DNA of 64,000 nt from Sporosarcina sp. P34 (GTDB lineage: Bacteria > Bacillota > Bacilli > Bacillales_A > Planococcaceae): assembly GCF_002743375.1 (NCBI RefSeq), contig NZ_PDZC01000001.1, forward strand, positions 620,001-684,000, given 5' to 3'. Positions 1 through 7,770 of this stretch are shown here, piece by piece. The notes beneath the pieces were generated by a model, which was not told where the DNA came from, did no database searches, and saw only the letters and a program-made list of their open reading frames with translations. The number at the start of each line of letters is the position of its first letter. The first letter of the stretch is position 1. A program made the translations under genes and the position numbers.

Positions 1-2
1 TG

Positions 3-233
3 GAAGTTCACGTCATCACGTATAAAGAAGAAGTGCTTGGCGTTGAATTACCAATAACCGTTACGCTTGAAGTAGCTGAAACAGAGCCTGGAATCAAAGG
101 CGACACAGCGAGTGGCGGTTCGAAGCCAGCTAAGATGGAAACAGGCCTTGTCGTACAAGTACCATTCTTCGTTAACCAAGGTGATATGTTGGTCATCAAC
201 ACAGAAGAAGCGGAATACGTTTCCCGCGCATAA
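3..233 (+). CDS. efp: Elongation factor P, C-terminal part (truncated by window edge)
   Basis: EF-P enters the ribosomal E site and relieves stalling at polyproline stretches. Only the last 76 residues are present; the start lies before the window. The reading frame is open from base 3. The visible part covers the end of the second OB domain and the third OB domain, with the family-typical stretches [23 protein letters not shown] and [13 protein letters not shown], ending EYVSRA. In B. subtilis efp lies directly upstream of spoIIIAA; here the next genes are spoIIIAC onward, so the neighbour relation holds but two genes are missing. Confidence 0.97.
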   Translation, partial: EVHVITYKEEVLGVELPITVTLEVAETEPGIKGDTASGGSKPAKMETGLVVQVPFFVNQGDMLVINTEEAEYVSRA

Positions 234-247
234 GTAAATACTTATTC

Positions 248-277
248 AAGATGTCCCAGTGATGGGGCATCTTTTTT
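248..277 (+). terminator. Rho-independent terminator after efp
   Basis: The arms AAGATG-CCC and GGG-CATCTT enclose a short loop and are followed by a run of six T. It separates efp from the spoIIIA genes. Confidence 0.8.
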
Positions 278-587
278 GTCGTGGAAATGCGTTCGAATAC
301 CACCTCACCTTCAATGAGAAACAATAAGTGACTCCCACTTAAAAATTAGAGATTGGAGGGGCAGGCGGCTCCCGATGGCTCACCGCGGGTCCCTGGGAAA
401 GCGTCCGTCTAGAGCGAGAGCCGTCACGAAGAACGGCTTTTACGAGCATATCTTTGAACTGCAAATCACTACCCCGACAAAAACTCCACCTGATCTTTTC
501 AATCCGCAAATGTCCCTTATACATTTATACTTTTGCATATCTAAGAAGCCTACCTCATAGAGTGGACTATGGAGGAGGCGTAGCGGG
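278..587. other. Gene-free gap where spoIIIAA and spoIIIAB would be expected
   Basis: About 310 bases without a convincing gene. Around 393-416 a stretch reading CGCGGG...GGAAAGCGTCCGTCT.GAGCG resembles the end of the dispersed repeat at 44707-44831, so this may be a decayed repeat copy. At 419-441 AGCCGT/ACGGCT arms followed by four T form a weak terminator-like hairpin. The region ends in a strong GGAGGAGG ribosome-binding site at 571-578 for spoIIIAC. I see no confident sigma-E or sigma-A promoter, although AT-rich sequence at 510-545 could hold one. No trace of an ATPase (SpoIIIAA) or of SpoIIIAB was found in any frame. Confidence 0.6.
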
Positions 588-797
588 ATGGAACTGAATG
601 ACTTATTGCGCATCGCCGGCGTTGGGTTGGTGATTGGGGTACTTCACGTGTTCTTCGAGCAAACGGGCAAGAAAGAGTTCTCATTTTTCCTATTTTTCTT
701 AGCGTATCTGTATATCTCGATCGAGTTGCTGATGTTCCTTAGAATATTCTTTACGGAGATCACAGAATTCTTTAGCTGGCTATCCATGGCGATGTAA
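588..797 (+). CDS. spoIIIAC: Stage III sporulation protein AC
   Basis: A 69-residue membrane protein of the SpoIIIA-SpoIIQ channel (feeding tube) that links mother cell and forespore during engulfment. The N-terminal IAGVGLVIGVLHVFFEQTGKKEF matches the family pattern (IAGVG...L...QxGKKE) and two membrane segments are evident, about residues 7-25 and 33-55. Length equals the B. subtilis protein (about 68). The start follows GGAGGAGG by nine bases. It is the first gene of the operon here, whereas in B. subtilis spoIIIAA and AB come before it. The stop codon is immediately followed by the ATG of spoIIIAD. Confidence 0.9.
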   Translation: MELNDLLRIAGVGLVIGVLHVFFEQTGKKEFSFFLFFLAYLYISIELLMFLRIFFTEITEFFSWLSMAM

Positions 798-1175
798 ATG
801 GCGATTCTCTTTCAATTATTTGTCGTGTATCTCTTGCTGCTTCTGCTTTCGTTTGCCGCGCCTGCCTTGCATCCCATTCTTTATACCACGCTATTCTTAC
901 TGGTTACCGTGTATGTATTATTCACGGTCCTGGTACCTTTTGGATCGACATTGTTAGCGTTGACGGAAAAGTTACCGTCGCCTTATGCGACGCTACTAGT
1001 GGTGAGTGCAGGTCTGTATTATGTGGCGGAAGTTCTGTCGCTTCAGATGAAAGATGAGGGGTACGGGGCATTCGGGCAGTTGTTTCAGACCAGCATGAAA
1101 GTAGTCATTATGACATTGTGGCTGCCATATATCACGCAATTGATCGAGACAATTCACGCGTTCATTCCCTGGTGA
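798..1175 (+). CDS. spoIIIAD: Stage III sporulation protein AD
   Basis: A 125-residue integral membrane protein of the SpoIIIA complex, slightly shorter than the B. subtilis homologue (about 133). Four hydrophobic segments can be drawn (about 4-22, 25-50, 60-80, 98-118), ending in the family-like LWLPYITQLIETIHAFIPW. It begins on the base after the spoIIIAC stop codon with no separate ribosome-binding site, so translation is probably coupled. Identity rests on membrane pattern plus operon position between AC and AE. Confidence 0.85.
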   Translation: MAILFQLFVVYLLLLLLSFAAPALHPILYTTLFLLVTVYVLFTVLVPFGSTLLALTEKLPSPYATLLVVSAGLYYVAEVLSLQMKDEGYGAFGQLFQTSMKVVIMTLWLPYITQLIETIHAFIPW

Positions 1176-1195
1176 ACGAATCCTAACAATAATGA

Positions 1196-2110
1196 ATGGA
1201 CGAGACCACTATGTTGAATATTCTGCAGGAAAGTATCGCGGGTATCATCGGACCATTTTTCTTGTTGCTCATCATGTTGCTCATTGCTTCTCTTGTCGAT
1301 TTCTTTCTCCCGGCGTTTCAAAAGTGGACGAGGTTTCTGTTGCTCATCCTCATTTTAGTATTGCTGATTGAGCCAGCCAAGGAAAGTTTTGAACAGATCC
1401 AAGTTATTACGCATACGATTGCTTCATTATTCCTTGGGATGTATCCATTAATTGCTGCGATGATTTTGGCTTCTGGTGCAACGTTTGGCGTTTTGAATTT
1501 CCAACCCGCTATGTTGTTATTTGCGCAAGGGGCTGTCGTTTTTGCAGACAAGTTCCTGTTGCCGGTGTTATTAACGGCGCTGTTGTTCGATATTTTCACG
1601 CGATTGGTACCGGAAATTGCCTTCACGCGAATGGCGGATTTATTGCGTACGTCATTGCTTGCATTTGTTTCCGCCATGGTGGCAGCGTATTCCATTTTTA
1701 TTACAGCGGGTGGTGCGCTGTCTTGGACGATGAATGGCGCTATGAATGAGCCGTTGAAAGAGCTGATCAAGAATAACATTCCTGTCATCGGTTCATTGTT
1801 GACGGATACGCTCGGATCCATCGGACGTTATTCTTCCGGTGCCACGGCTTATATGAGTATTTGGCTGCTCGTATCGATCTGGACGATTGCGCTATTGCCA
1901 GCAGTTAGAATTCTATGTATTGCCTTTATGTTTAGATGGACAGCGGCAATCATCGAACCATTTTCGCAAAAGGAAGTGTGCGGTTTACTAGATGATATCG
2001 GTCGTACGTTGTTTGTTTTATGCGCCATTTCATTTTTGCTGACATTCGCTTTCATCTACACAACGATTTTCATTGTGACGTTCATTAAACTGATGACGTT
2101 CGGGAAATGA
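1196..2110 (+). CDS. spoIIIAE: Stage III sporulation protein AE, N-terminally short form
   Basis: A polytopic membrane protein of the SpoIIIA channel. The 304 residues align with the membrane region of B. subtilis SpoIIIAE (about 400 residues): MYPLIAAMILASGATFGVLNFQPAMLLF and NNIPVIGSLLTDTLGSIGRYSSG correspond to MLPLLLALIASSGG..FHPVILF and NFIPVVGRMFTDA. Around 80 N-terminal residues, the signal peptide and extracytoplasmic part in B. subtilis, are absent; the protein starts close to the first membrane helix. No in-frame start upstream would restore them, because spoIIIAD ends 20 bases earlier. The start ATG has only a weak ribosome-binding site, so coupling to AD is likely. Confidence 0.88.
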   Translation: MDETTMLNILQESIAGIIGPFFLLLIMLLIASLVDFFLPAFQKWTRFLLLILILVLLIEPAKESFEQIQVITHTIASLFLGMYPLIAAMILASGATFGVLNFQPAMLLFAQGAVVFADKFLLPVLLTALLFDIFTRLVPEIAFTRMADLLRTSLLAFVSAMVAAYSIFITAGGALSWTMNGAMNEPLKELIKNNIPVIGSLLTDTLGSIGRYSSGATAYMSIWLLVSIWTIALLPAVRILCIAFMFRWTAAIIEPFSQKEVCGLLDDIGRTLFVLCAISFLLTFAFIYTTIFIVTFIKLMTFGK

Positions 2111-2119
2111 GGCGGATGT

Positions 2120-2287
2120 ATGGAAGTATTTTTAATAGGACTCGCCAACTTGGTAGTCATTGCGCTTCTTATTCAGTTACTGGCGAGCCGTGAAATGGAA
2201 AGACTGTTTATTCCATTGTGTAAAGTGGCCATCGGTATTTGGATTTTGCAATATATTCTACAATTCGCAAGTCATAAGTTACTGTGA
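2120..2287 (+). CDS. spoIIIAF: Minimal SpoIIIAF-like membrane protein (55 residues)
   Basis: A short ORF, ATG at 2120 to TGA at 2287. It encodes two membrane helices (about 3-22 and 30-50) joined by the loop ASREMERLFIPLCKVAIG. Position between AE and AG and the helix-short loop-helix layout match the N-terminus of SpoIIIAF, whose loop reads like PNSSMQKYAKMVVSL. SpoIIIAF is normally about 200 residues and its soluble C-terminal domain has a ring-building fold; that domain is entirely missing and no frameshifted continuation is visible before spoIIIAG. The start is preceded by GAGGCGG. Assignment is by position and topology, so moderate. Confidence 0.6.
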   Translation: MEVFLIGLANLVVIALLIQLLASREMERLFIPLCKVAIGIWILQYILQFASHKLL

Positions 2288-2350
2288 CGCTACATATTAT
2301 GCAAATGTAGAATGCATTTTAGTTAATTCACGTTGAGTTGGTGATGGAAC

Positions 2351-2773
2351 TTGGAAAAGCCCACAGGGAAACCCCGATTGATCATGATCGGTTTGATGGT
2401 TATGGTGTGTAGCGTTTTATACATCACCAGTACGGCGAATGTAGGAGGGGAGAAACAGAAAAAAGAAGAGAAGCGCATGCTGTCAACACTTGAAGAAACA
2501 CTTGAACAAATGGAAGGGCTAGGGAAAGTGAAAGTTTATTTTCATTACGATGAAAAAGAAGAAGAGAGCCCGTTAGCCAATTATTTTTCCGCTTCATCCA
2601 ATGGGAAAACTCAATCACCTTTGCAAGGGTTGCTCGTTGTAGCGGAAGGGGCAGACGATCCGGCTGTACGAAACGGACTTTCACAACTCTTAGCCAACGT
2701 CCTACAATTGCCTGAACATCGTATCGTCATCGTGGAAATGAAGAAAAGGGGGAATCAACATGAAAGCCAATAA
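2351..2773 (+). CDS. spoIIIAG: Stage III sporulation protein AG, short form
   Basis: SpoIIIAG forms the large mother-cell ring of the feeding tube. This 140-residue version (about 229 in B. subtilis) has one membrane segment at about 9-26, then the ring-building motif pieces LEQMEGLGKVKVYFHYDE and LQGLLVVAEGADDPAVR ending LPEHRIVIVEMKK. The long beta-rich insertion between these two halves in B. subtilis is reduced to about 25 residues. The start is TTG at 2351 after GGTGATGG. The 3' end overlaps spoIIIAH by 14 bases. Confidence 0.85.
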   Translation: MEKPTGKPRLIMIGLMVMVCSVLYITSTANVGGEKQKKEEKRMLSTLEETLEQMEGLGKVKVYFHYDEKEEESPLANYFSASSNGKTQSPLQGLLVVAEGADDPAVRNGLSQLLANVLQLPEHRIVIVEMKKRGNQHESQ

Positions 2774-3311
2774 ACGAACAGTTTGGTTTTTAACTTTACT
2801 CAGTCTAGTCGCAGTGATTTCAATCTACTACGTGAAGAAGGAAGCGCCGATGCCGTTTGATGGGATCGCGATCTTCACGAAAGAAACAAAGGACGCAACG
2901 AATTTACTCGAAAAGGAAGGCAAGTCGGAGGAAGTGAAACCGGTCTTTGCTGAATCGTATATTTTCCAGGATATGCGTATGGAAGTCCGTAACGAACGCA
3001 GCGAGACAGTGCAACAGTTGACAGAGAAGATGACGTCTTCTGACTTTACGGCCGAACAGAAAAATGAAATTTTTAATGAGATTGCGGCGTTACGAAAAGT
3101 AAGTTCGACAGAAGCGTTGATGGAAATGCAAATCGCAGCACTTGGGTACCCAGAAGTGTTTGTCCGTGGAGATGGTGATCGGGTGAATGTGACAGTGTTA
3201 TCGAATGAAAGCCACTCACCGAAAATGGCGGATGAGATTACACAGTATGTCATGTCGAGTTGGGATGGCGCGCAAACCGTCAAAGTGGATTTTGCGCAAA
3301 CAAAAGAATAA
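2760..3311 (+). CDS. spoIIIAH: Stage III sporulation protein AH
   Basis: SpoIIIAH spans the outer forespore membrane and binds SpoIIQ from the forespore. The 183 residues hold one N-terminal membrane segment (about 7-24), a low-complexity linker and a C-terminal EscJ/PrgK-like ring domain; SSTEALMEMQIAALGYPEVFVRGDGDRVNVTV is the recognisable family core. Length is a little below the B. subtilis protein (about 218). The start AACATGAAAG overlaps spoIIIAG and follows AAAAGGGGG. It is the last gene of the operon, before a terminator. Confidence 0.92.
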   Translation: MKANKRTVWFLTLLSLVAVISIYYVKKEAPMPFDGIAIFTKETKDATNLLEKEGKSEEVKPVFAESYIFQDMRMEVRNERSETVQQLTEKMTSSDFTAEQKNEIFNEIAALRKVSSTEALMEMQIAALGYPEVFVRGDGDRVNVTVLSNESHSPKMADEITQYVMSSWDGAQTVKVDFAQTKE

Positions 3312-3318
3312 CGACAGG

Positions 3319-3345
3319 AGGAAGTCCATGGGGCTTCCTTTTTTA
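3319..3345 (+). terminator. Terminator after spoIIIAH
   Basis: AGGAAG-CC and GG-CTTCCT arms around a three-base loop, followed by six T. It closes the spoIIIA operon. The following 245 bases up to accB are AT-rich and presumably hold the acc promoter, but I cannot place -35 and -10 boxes with confidence. Confidence 0.8.
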
Positions 3346-3590
3346 CATAGTGAAAATTAAGCTTTTGAAATAGGGGAAACAGATAATTGGAATGATACGC
3401 TTATAGGTAAACTCAATAAAATTACTAGATAACACATCATCGATTTATCGAATAAATTGTCACAAGATTTGCAACTAACCGGTATTTTTCAAGAATAATA
3501 GGATAATTTGTGCCTTTGCTATTCCATATTTCCTGTAAAACGACTATCATAGTATACGATAGCAAGAAAATTTAGTTAGGAGAATGAGAT

Positions 3591-4100
3591 ATGTTGAAAA
3601 TTCAAGAAATCCGAGAAATTATTAAGCTTATCGATCAATCATCTATCCAGAAGTTTTCATTAGAATCAGATGGAGGGAAGATTAAATTAGAGAAGAATGG
3701 TGGACAAGCCGTGACAACGGTTACAGAAACGCCACAAACACCACAAGTTGCACCAGCTCCAGTTCAAGCACCAGTGGAAACTGTAGAGGTAGCGGTAGCT
3801 CCAGCACCAGCACCAGAAGCACCGGCAGCTCCAGCGGCTGAAGTGGCAACTGACGAAACACTACACAAAATCACTTCCCCTATGGTTGGAACATACTACC
3901 AAGCTTCATCACCAGACGCAGAAGCATACGTTAAAATTGGTGATAAAGTAACAGCTGAATCCATCGTTTGTATCGTAGAAGCAATGAAATTATTCAACGA
4001 AATTGAATCAGAAGTACAGGGTGAAATCGTTGAAATCTTAGTGCAAGACGGTCAACTTGTGGAATACGGACAGCCTTTATTCCTTGTTAGAGAAAACTAA
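3591..4100 (+). CDS. accB: Biotin carboxyl carrier protein of acetyl-CoA carboxylase
   Basis: AccB carries the biotin that shuttles carboxylate from AccC to the carboxyltransferase, making malonyl-CoA for fatty acids. The 169 residues begin with a short helical domain ([15 protein letters not shown]), then a Pro/Ala-rich flexible linker at about 50-90, then the biotinyl domain. The biotinylation motif [11 protein letters not shown] is present; the target lysine is near residue 133. The start follows TTAGGAG. AccC begins 13 bases after the stop, so they form an operon. No FapR-type operator was recognised upstream. Confidence 0.97.
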   Translation: MLKIQEIREIIKLIDQSSIQKFSLESDGGKIKLEKNGGQAVTTVTETPQTPQVAPAPVQAPVETVEVAVAPAPAPEAPAAPAAEVATDETLHKITSPMVGTYYQASSPDAEAYVKIGDKVTAESIVCIVEAMKLFNEIESEVQGEIVEILVQDGQLVEYGQPLFLVREN

Positions 4101-4113
4101 GGGGGAGTAACTA

Positions 4114-5460
4114 ATGAAAAAAGTATTAATTGCAAACCGTGGAGAAATTGCTGTACGGATCATTCGTGCATGTAAGGAAATGGGTATTAAAACAGTAGCG
4201 GTCTATTCTGAAGCAGATGCAGAGGCGCTACATGTGCAACTAGCAGACGAAGCAGTTTGCATCGGACCACGTCTATCTACAGACAGTTATTTGAACTTCT
4301 CAAACGTTATCAGTGCTGCAAAAGCAACTGACTGTGACGGGATCCATCCTGGTTATGGTTTCCTTGCGGAGAACGCGAGCTTCGCAGAACTTTGTGAAGA
4401 AGTAAATATCGAATTCATCGGACCCACAGCGGCAGCAATTTCTAAAATGGGTACAAAAGATGTGGCGCGTAATACAATGGCATCTGCAGGAGTTCCAATC
4501 GTTCCTGGTTCTGATGGCATTGTGGATGACGCAGATCATGCACTCGAAATTGCAAAAGAACTTGGATTCCCCGTGATCATCAAAGCAACTGCTGGTGGGG
4601 GCGGTAAAGGAATTCGTGTAGCACGTGATGAAGATGAGCTAGTAAATGGCGTGAAAATTACACAAAAAGAAGCGGCTGCGGCATTCGGTAACCCAGGTGT
4701 GTATATTGAGAAATATATCGAAGTATTCCGTCACGTAGAAGTTCAAGTGCTAGCGGACAAATACGGTAACACGGTTCACTTAGGTGAGCGTGATTGTTCT
4801 ATTCAACGCCGTATGCAAAAACTAGTCGAGGAAGCTCCGTCTCCTGCATTGACTCCTGAACTACGCGCGGAGATGGGTGAAGCGGCTGTTAAAGCAGCTC
4901 AAGCGTGTAACTATCGCGGTGCAGGTACTGTAGAATTTATTTTTGATCATATCAATCAAAAGTTCTATTTCATGGAGATGAATACACGAATTCAAGTGGA
5001 ACACCCTGTAACAGAAATGATCACAGGAATCGACTTGATTCAGCAACAGCTAAAAGTAGCTTCAGGCGAAGAATTAGCATTTAAACAAGAAGATATTCAA
5101 TTCAATGGTTGGTCTATTGAATGTCGGATCAACGCAGAAAATCCTGAAAAGAACTTCATGCCTTCACCTGGTAAAGTTACCATGTACTTACCTCCTGGTG
5201 GCTTAGGTGTACGTGTTGACTCAGCAGTGTACCCAGGCTATACGATTCCACCGTTTTACGACTCAATGGTCGCAAAGCTGATTGTTCATGCGGATACGCG
5301 TGAGCAAGCGGTCGCTCGGATGAAACGTGCACTAGACGAGTTCGTGGTCGAAGGCGTTCATACAACGATTCCATTCCACACGAACTTAATGGATGACGAA
5401 ATATTCCAGTCTGGTGATTTTGATACAAAGTTCTTAGAAAAGTATGACGTCATGAAATAA
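4114..5460 (+). CDS. accC: Biotin carboxylase of acetyl-CoA carboxylase
   Basis: ATP- and bicarbonate-dependent carboxylation of the biotin on AccB. The 448 residues, full family length, show the N-terminal [22 protein letters not shown], the ATP-grasp glycine loop [11 protein letters not shown] near residue 160, the metal/substrate motif [25 protein letters not shown] near 275-300 and the C-terminal domain. It probably also serves propionyl-CoA carboxylation, because no dedicated biotin carboxylase accompanies the beta subunit at 33398. Ribosome-binding site AAGGGGG; followed 16 bases later by yqhY. Confidence 0.98.
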   Translation: MKKVLIANRGEIAVRIIRACKEMGIKTVAVYSEADAEALHVQLADEAVCIGPRLSTDSYLNFSNVISAAKATDCDGIHPGYGFLAENASFAELCEEVNIEFIGPTAAAISKMGTKDVARNTMASAGVPIVPGSDGIVDDADHALEIAKELGFPVIIKATAGGGGKGIRVARDEDELVNGVKITQKEAAAAFGNPGVYIEKYIEVFRHVEVQVLADKYGNTVHLGERDCSIQRRMQKLVEEAPSPALTPELRAEMGEAAVKAAQACNYRGAGTVEFIFDHINQKFYFMEMNTRIQVEHPVTEMITGIDLIQQQLKVASGEELAFKQEDIQFNGWSIECRINAENPEKNFMPSPGKVTMYLPPGGLGVRVDSAVYPGYTIPPFYDSMVAKLIVHADTREQAVARMKRALDEFVVEGVHTTIPFHTNLMDDEIFQSGDFDTKFLEKYDVMK

Positions 5461-5476
5461 TTGGAGGAGAAGTGTA

Positions 5477-5863
5477 ATGGCTGATAAAACAAATGCATCG
5501 TTTGTCGGAATGACACCATCTGGAGATGCCGCACTTGGACGAGTCCAACTCGCACCAGAAGTACTCGAAGTCATCATTGGTATCGCCACGTCAGAAGTAA
5601 GCGGAGTGATTGCTACCCAAGGGAATTTCGCGTCAGGTGTTGCGGAGAAGTTGGGGAAAGTGATGTACGGAAAAGGTGTGAAAACCGAATGGGTAGACGA
5701 AGGATTAAAAATCGATGTGTATTGCATTATTGAGTATGGCCATTCCATTCCTACGATTGCGACGAAGATTCAAAACGAAATTCGCCAAGCGATTTTGAAT
5801 ATGACTTCTCTTCAAACACATGAAGTGAATGTCCACATAACAGGCATTCATTTCGAAGACTGA
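5477..5863 (+). CDS. yqhY: Asp23/Gls24 family protein YqhY
   Basis: A 128-residue cytosolic protein of the Asp23/Gls24 (DUF322) family: VQLAPEVLEVIIGIATSEVSGV and the C-terminal IRQAILNMTSLQTHEVNVHITGI are diagnostic. In B. subtilis YqhY is linked to accBC and is thought to restrain acetyl-CoA carboxylase activity; the same linkage here, 16 bases behind accC with a GGAGGAGAAG ribosome-binding site, supports the same role. The mechanism is not visible from sequence. Confidence 0.92.
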   Translation: MADKTNASFVGMTPSGDAALGRVQLAPEVLEVIIGIATSEVSGVIATQGNFASGVAEKLGKVMYGKGVKTEWVDEGLKIDVYCIIEYGHSIPTIATKIQNEIRQAILNMTSLQTHEVNVHITGIHFED

Positions 5864-5889
5864 GTGCGTCTAATTGAATGAGCGGTTCA

Positions 5890-5937
5890 CCGAAGACACC
5901 CCTACTCAAGACAGTAGGGGTTGTCTTCGGTTTTTTG
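5890..5937 (+). terminator. Strong terminator of accBC-yqhY
   Basis: CCGAAGACA-CCCCTACT and AGTAGGGG-TGTCTTCGG arms (about 17 pairs) with a short loop, then TTTTTTG. The 447 bases from here to nusB hold the GAGCG array and an AT-rich stretch without a gene. Confidence 0.92.
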
Positions 5938-5979
5938 TTTCGAGATATAGGATGAGACGAATTTTGATATGATGGGCAA

Positions 5980-6111
5980 TGAGCGGATACAAATGGCGAT
6001 AGAGCGCTTGACGTCTAGGTATGAGCGGATGCGGTCTTGGATAGAGCGGGTGTCGCAGAGCGTAGAGCGGATATGCAAGGACTATGAGCGCGTAGACGAA
6101 TTAATGAGCGA
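5980..6111 (+). repeat. 21-bp phased GAGCG array, copy 1
   Basis: GAGCG occurs at 5981, 6002, 6023, 6044, 6065, 6086 and 6106: five spacings of exactly 21 and a last of 20. Most units read A/T-A/T-GAGCGG followed by about 13 variable bases. The array ends GAATTAATGAGCG, the same end as copy 3. It sits directly behind the yqhY terminator and before nusB. Because 21 is a multiple of three, a 67-codon ORF with ER every seventh residue spans it (5969-6172); it lacks a ribosome-binding site and I treat it as non-coding. Confidence 0.85.
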
Positions 6112-6384
6112 AACTCACATTATCCTTACTTGTTATTTACAAATAACACTTCAACTGACAATAAAAAGTTGACTAGCGATGTAAAGTTCTATAAGAAAGT
6201 GTCCGTCCGACTCGTTGATCACGGTGCTTTCCTCTTTACCAATTATTGCGGGCTCAAATATTTATGAACTTATTGACCGGAAATGTTAACGGGTGACATA
6301 AAATCGCTTGATTCCACTAGTTCTTTTCCTGCATTTTGTGCTATCATTAGGTTTTGAAGATGAGCGGTAGAGGAGATAACAATT

Positions 6385-6759
6385 ATGAAACGAAGAGAAG
6401 CACGTGAAAAAGCAGTTCAAACACTGTTTCAGCTAGACAATAGTGAGATGAACGTGGACGAAGCGATCGGTTATATTGTGGAAGCACCACTGGATTCATT
6501 TTATGAACAACTAGTTCGAGGCACAGCGCAACACTTGACAGAAATCGATAGTGAAATCACAAATAAATTGGAAAATTGGACCATCGACAGATTGCCAAAG
6601 ATTGAAAGAACCGTTTTACGATTGGCTGTCTATGAACTCCTTCATAACGAAGAAGTTCCGAATCGGGTCATTATGAACGAAGCGATTGAGCTATGTAAGA
6701 CATTTGGTGACGAAAAGTCAGGTCGTTTTGTTAATGGGGTACTTTCTAAATTCCAATAA
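6385..6759 (+). CDS. nusB: Transcription antitermination factor NusB
   Basis: NusB binds boxA RNA with S10 (NusE) and supports antitermination on rRNA operons. The 124 residues begin MKRREAREKAVQTLFQLD and contain ENWTIDRLPKIERTVLRLAVYEL and NEAIELCKTFGDEKSGRFVNGVLSKF, all hallmark NusB segments. The start follows AGAGGAGATAAC. It has its own upstream region behind the GAGCG array, with AT-rich sequence around 6255-6350 likely to carry the promoter. Confidence 0.98.
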   Translation: MKRREAREKAVQTLFQLDNSEMNVDEAIGYIVEAPLDSFYEQLVRGTAQHLTEIDSEITNKLENWTIDRLPKIERTVLRLAVYELLHNEEVPNRVIMNEAIELCKTFGDEKSGRFVNGVLSKFQ

Positions 6760-6837
6760 CCGCAAACGTCTCTACTAGTAGCAAGTTTGAGCTCGATAAA
6801 CTTTCATTACAAATAAAAAAAGTTTGGTGGGAAAATC

Positions 6838-7707
6838 ATGTCTAGTAAAAAGATTGATGGTAAAGCGATAGGGCAGGAAATTCGGAATGAATTAAAAGAA
6901 GAAGTCGCTTCTTTAATCACACAAGGAGTGCAACCTGGACTCGCTGTTATTTTAGTGGGAGAAAATTCAGCATCTGAGACGTACGTAAAAAACAAAGAGA
7001 AATCGAGCAAGGAAGCCGGTATGAAATCCGTGCTGACTAAATTGCCTGAAACTGTGTCGGAAGAAGATCTTCTACATGAAGTAGAGAAACTCAACCAGGA
7101 TGAGACGATTGATGGTATTTTGGTGCAATTGCCGTTACCGAAACATATTGATGAAAACAAAGTGATCCGCGCGATTAGCCCCGAAAAAGATGTCGATGGC
7201 TTCCATCCGATGAATGTCGGGAAAATGTTGATCGGTCAAGAAACATTTTTGCCATGTACACCTTATGGTATTATGCAATTGCTTGAGCGTTCCAACGTAG
7301 ATATAGCAGGCAAGCACGCCGTAATTATCGGTAGAAGTAATATTGTAGGAAAGCCGATGGGGCAACTTCTCTTGCAAAAAGATGCAACAGTGACGTATTG
7401 TCACTCCCGTACGGAAGATTTGAAGAAATTCACGCAACAAGCGGATATTTTAATCGTCGCAATTGGTATAGCTAAATTCATTACAGGGGATTACATCAAA
7501 GAAGGCGCAGTGGTAATTGATGTCGGTATGAACCGTGATGAAAACGGTAAGCTATGTGGAGATGTGGATTATGAATCAGCTGAAAAACAGGCAAGTGCTA
7601 TCACACCTGTACCAGGCGGAGTAGGTCCCATGACGATTACGATGTTATTGAAAAATACCGTCGAAAGTGCGGAAAAAAGATTAAAGGTACGTACAGAAAA
7701 TAAGTAA
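6838..7707 (+). CDS. folD: Bifunctional methylenetetrahydrofolate dehydrogenase/cyclohydrolase
   Basis: FolD interconverts 5,10-methylene-, methenyl- and 10-formyl-tetrahydrofolate with NADP. The 289 residues carry the catalytic [13 protein letters not shown] segment (Tyr and Lys near 50-55), the LVQLPLPKH signature near 100, the Rossmann stretch [17 protein letters not shown] near 165, and the C-terminal [17 protein letters not shown]. Start ATG follows a GTTTGGTGGGAAA ribosome-binding site. The gene order nusB-folD-xseA is the normal Bacillus order. Confidence 0.98.
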   Translation: MSSKKIDGKAIGQEIRNELKEEVASLITQGVQPGLAVILVGENSASETYVKNKEKSSKEAGMKSVLTKLPETVSEEDLLHEVEKLNQDETIDGILVQLPLPKHIDENKVIRAISPEKDVDGFHPMNVGKMLIGQETFLPCTPYGIMQLLERSNVDIAGKHAVIIGRSNIVGKPMGQLLLQKDATVTYCHSRTEDLKKFTQQADILIVAIGIAKFITGDYIKEGAVVIDVGMNRDENGKLCGDVDYESAEKQASAITPVPGGVGPMTITMLLKNTVESAEKRLKVRTENK

Positions 7708-7715
7708 TTTTGAAC

Positions 7716-7744
7716 GAGAGACGCTCTTTTGGGGCGCCTCTCTA
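7716..7744 (+). terminator. Possible hairpin between folD and xseA
   Basis: GAGAGACGC and GCGCCTCTC arms with a T-rich loop. There is no T run after the stem, so it may be a weak terminator, an attenuator or an RNA processing site. Confidence 0.35.
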
Positions 7745-7770
7745 TACATAAAAGGGCAGGTGATGGAAAC

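Noticed and set aside
375..560. 61-codon ORF before spoIIIAC
   Set aside because: It runs through repeat-like and hairpin sequence, has no ribosome-binding site and no protein-like composition.
1318..1821. 167-codon minus-strand ORF inside spoIIIAE
   Set aside because: Antisense shadow of a confidently identified membrane protein gene.
3544..3562. Palindrome CTATC...GATAG before accB as a FapR operator
   Set aside because: It does not resemble the FapR consensus and the arms are only five bases.
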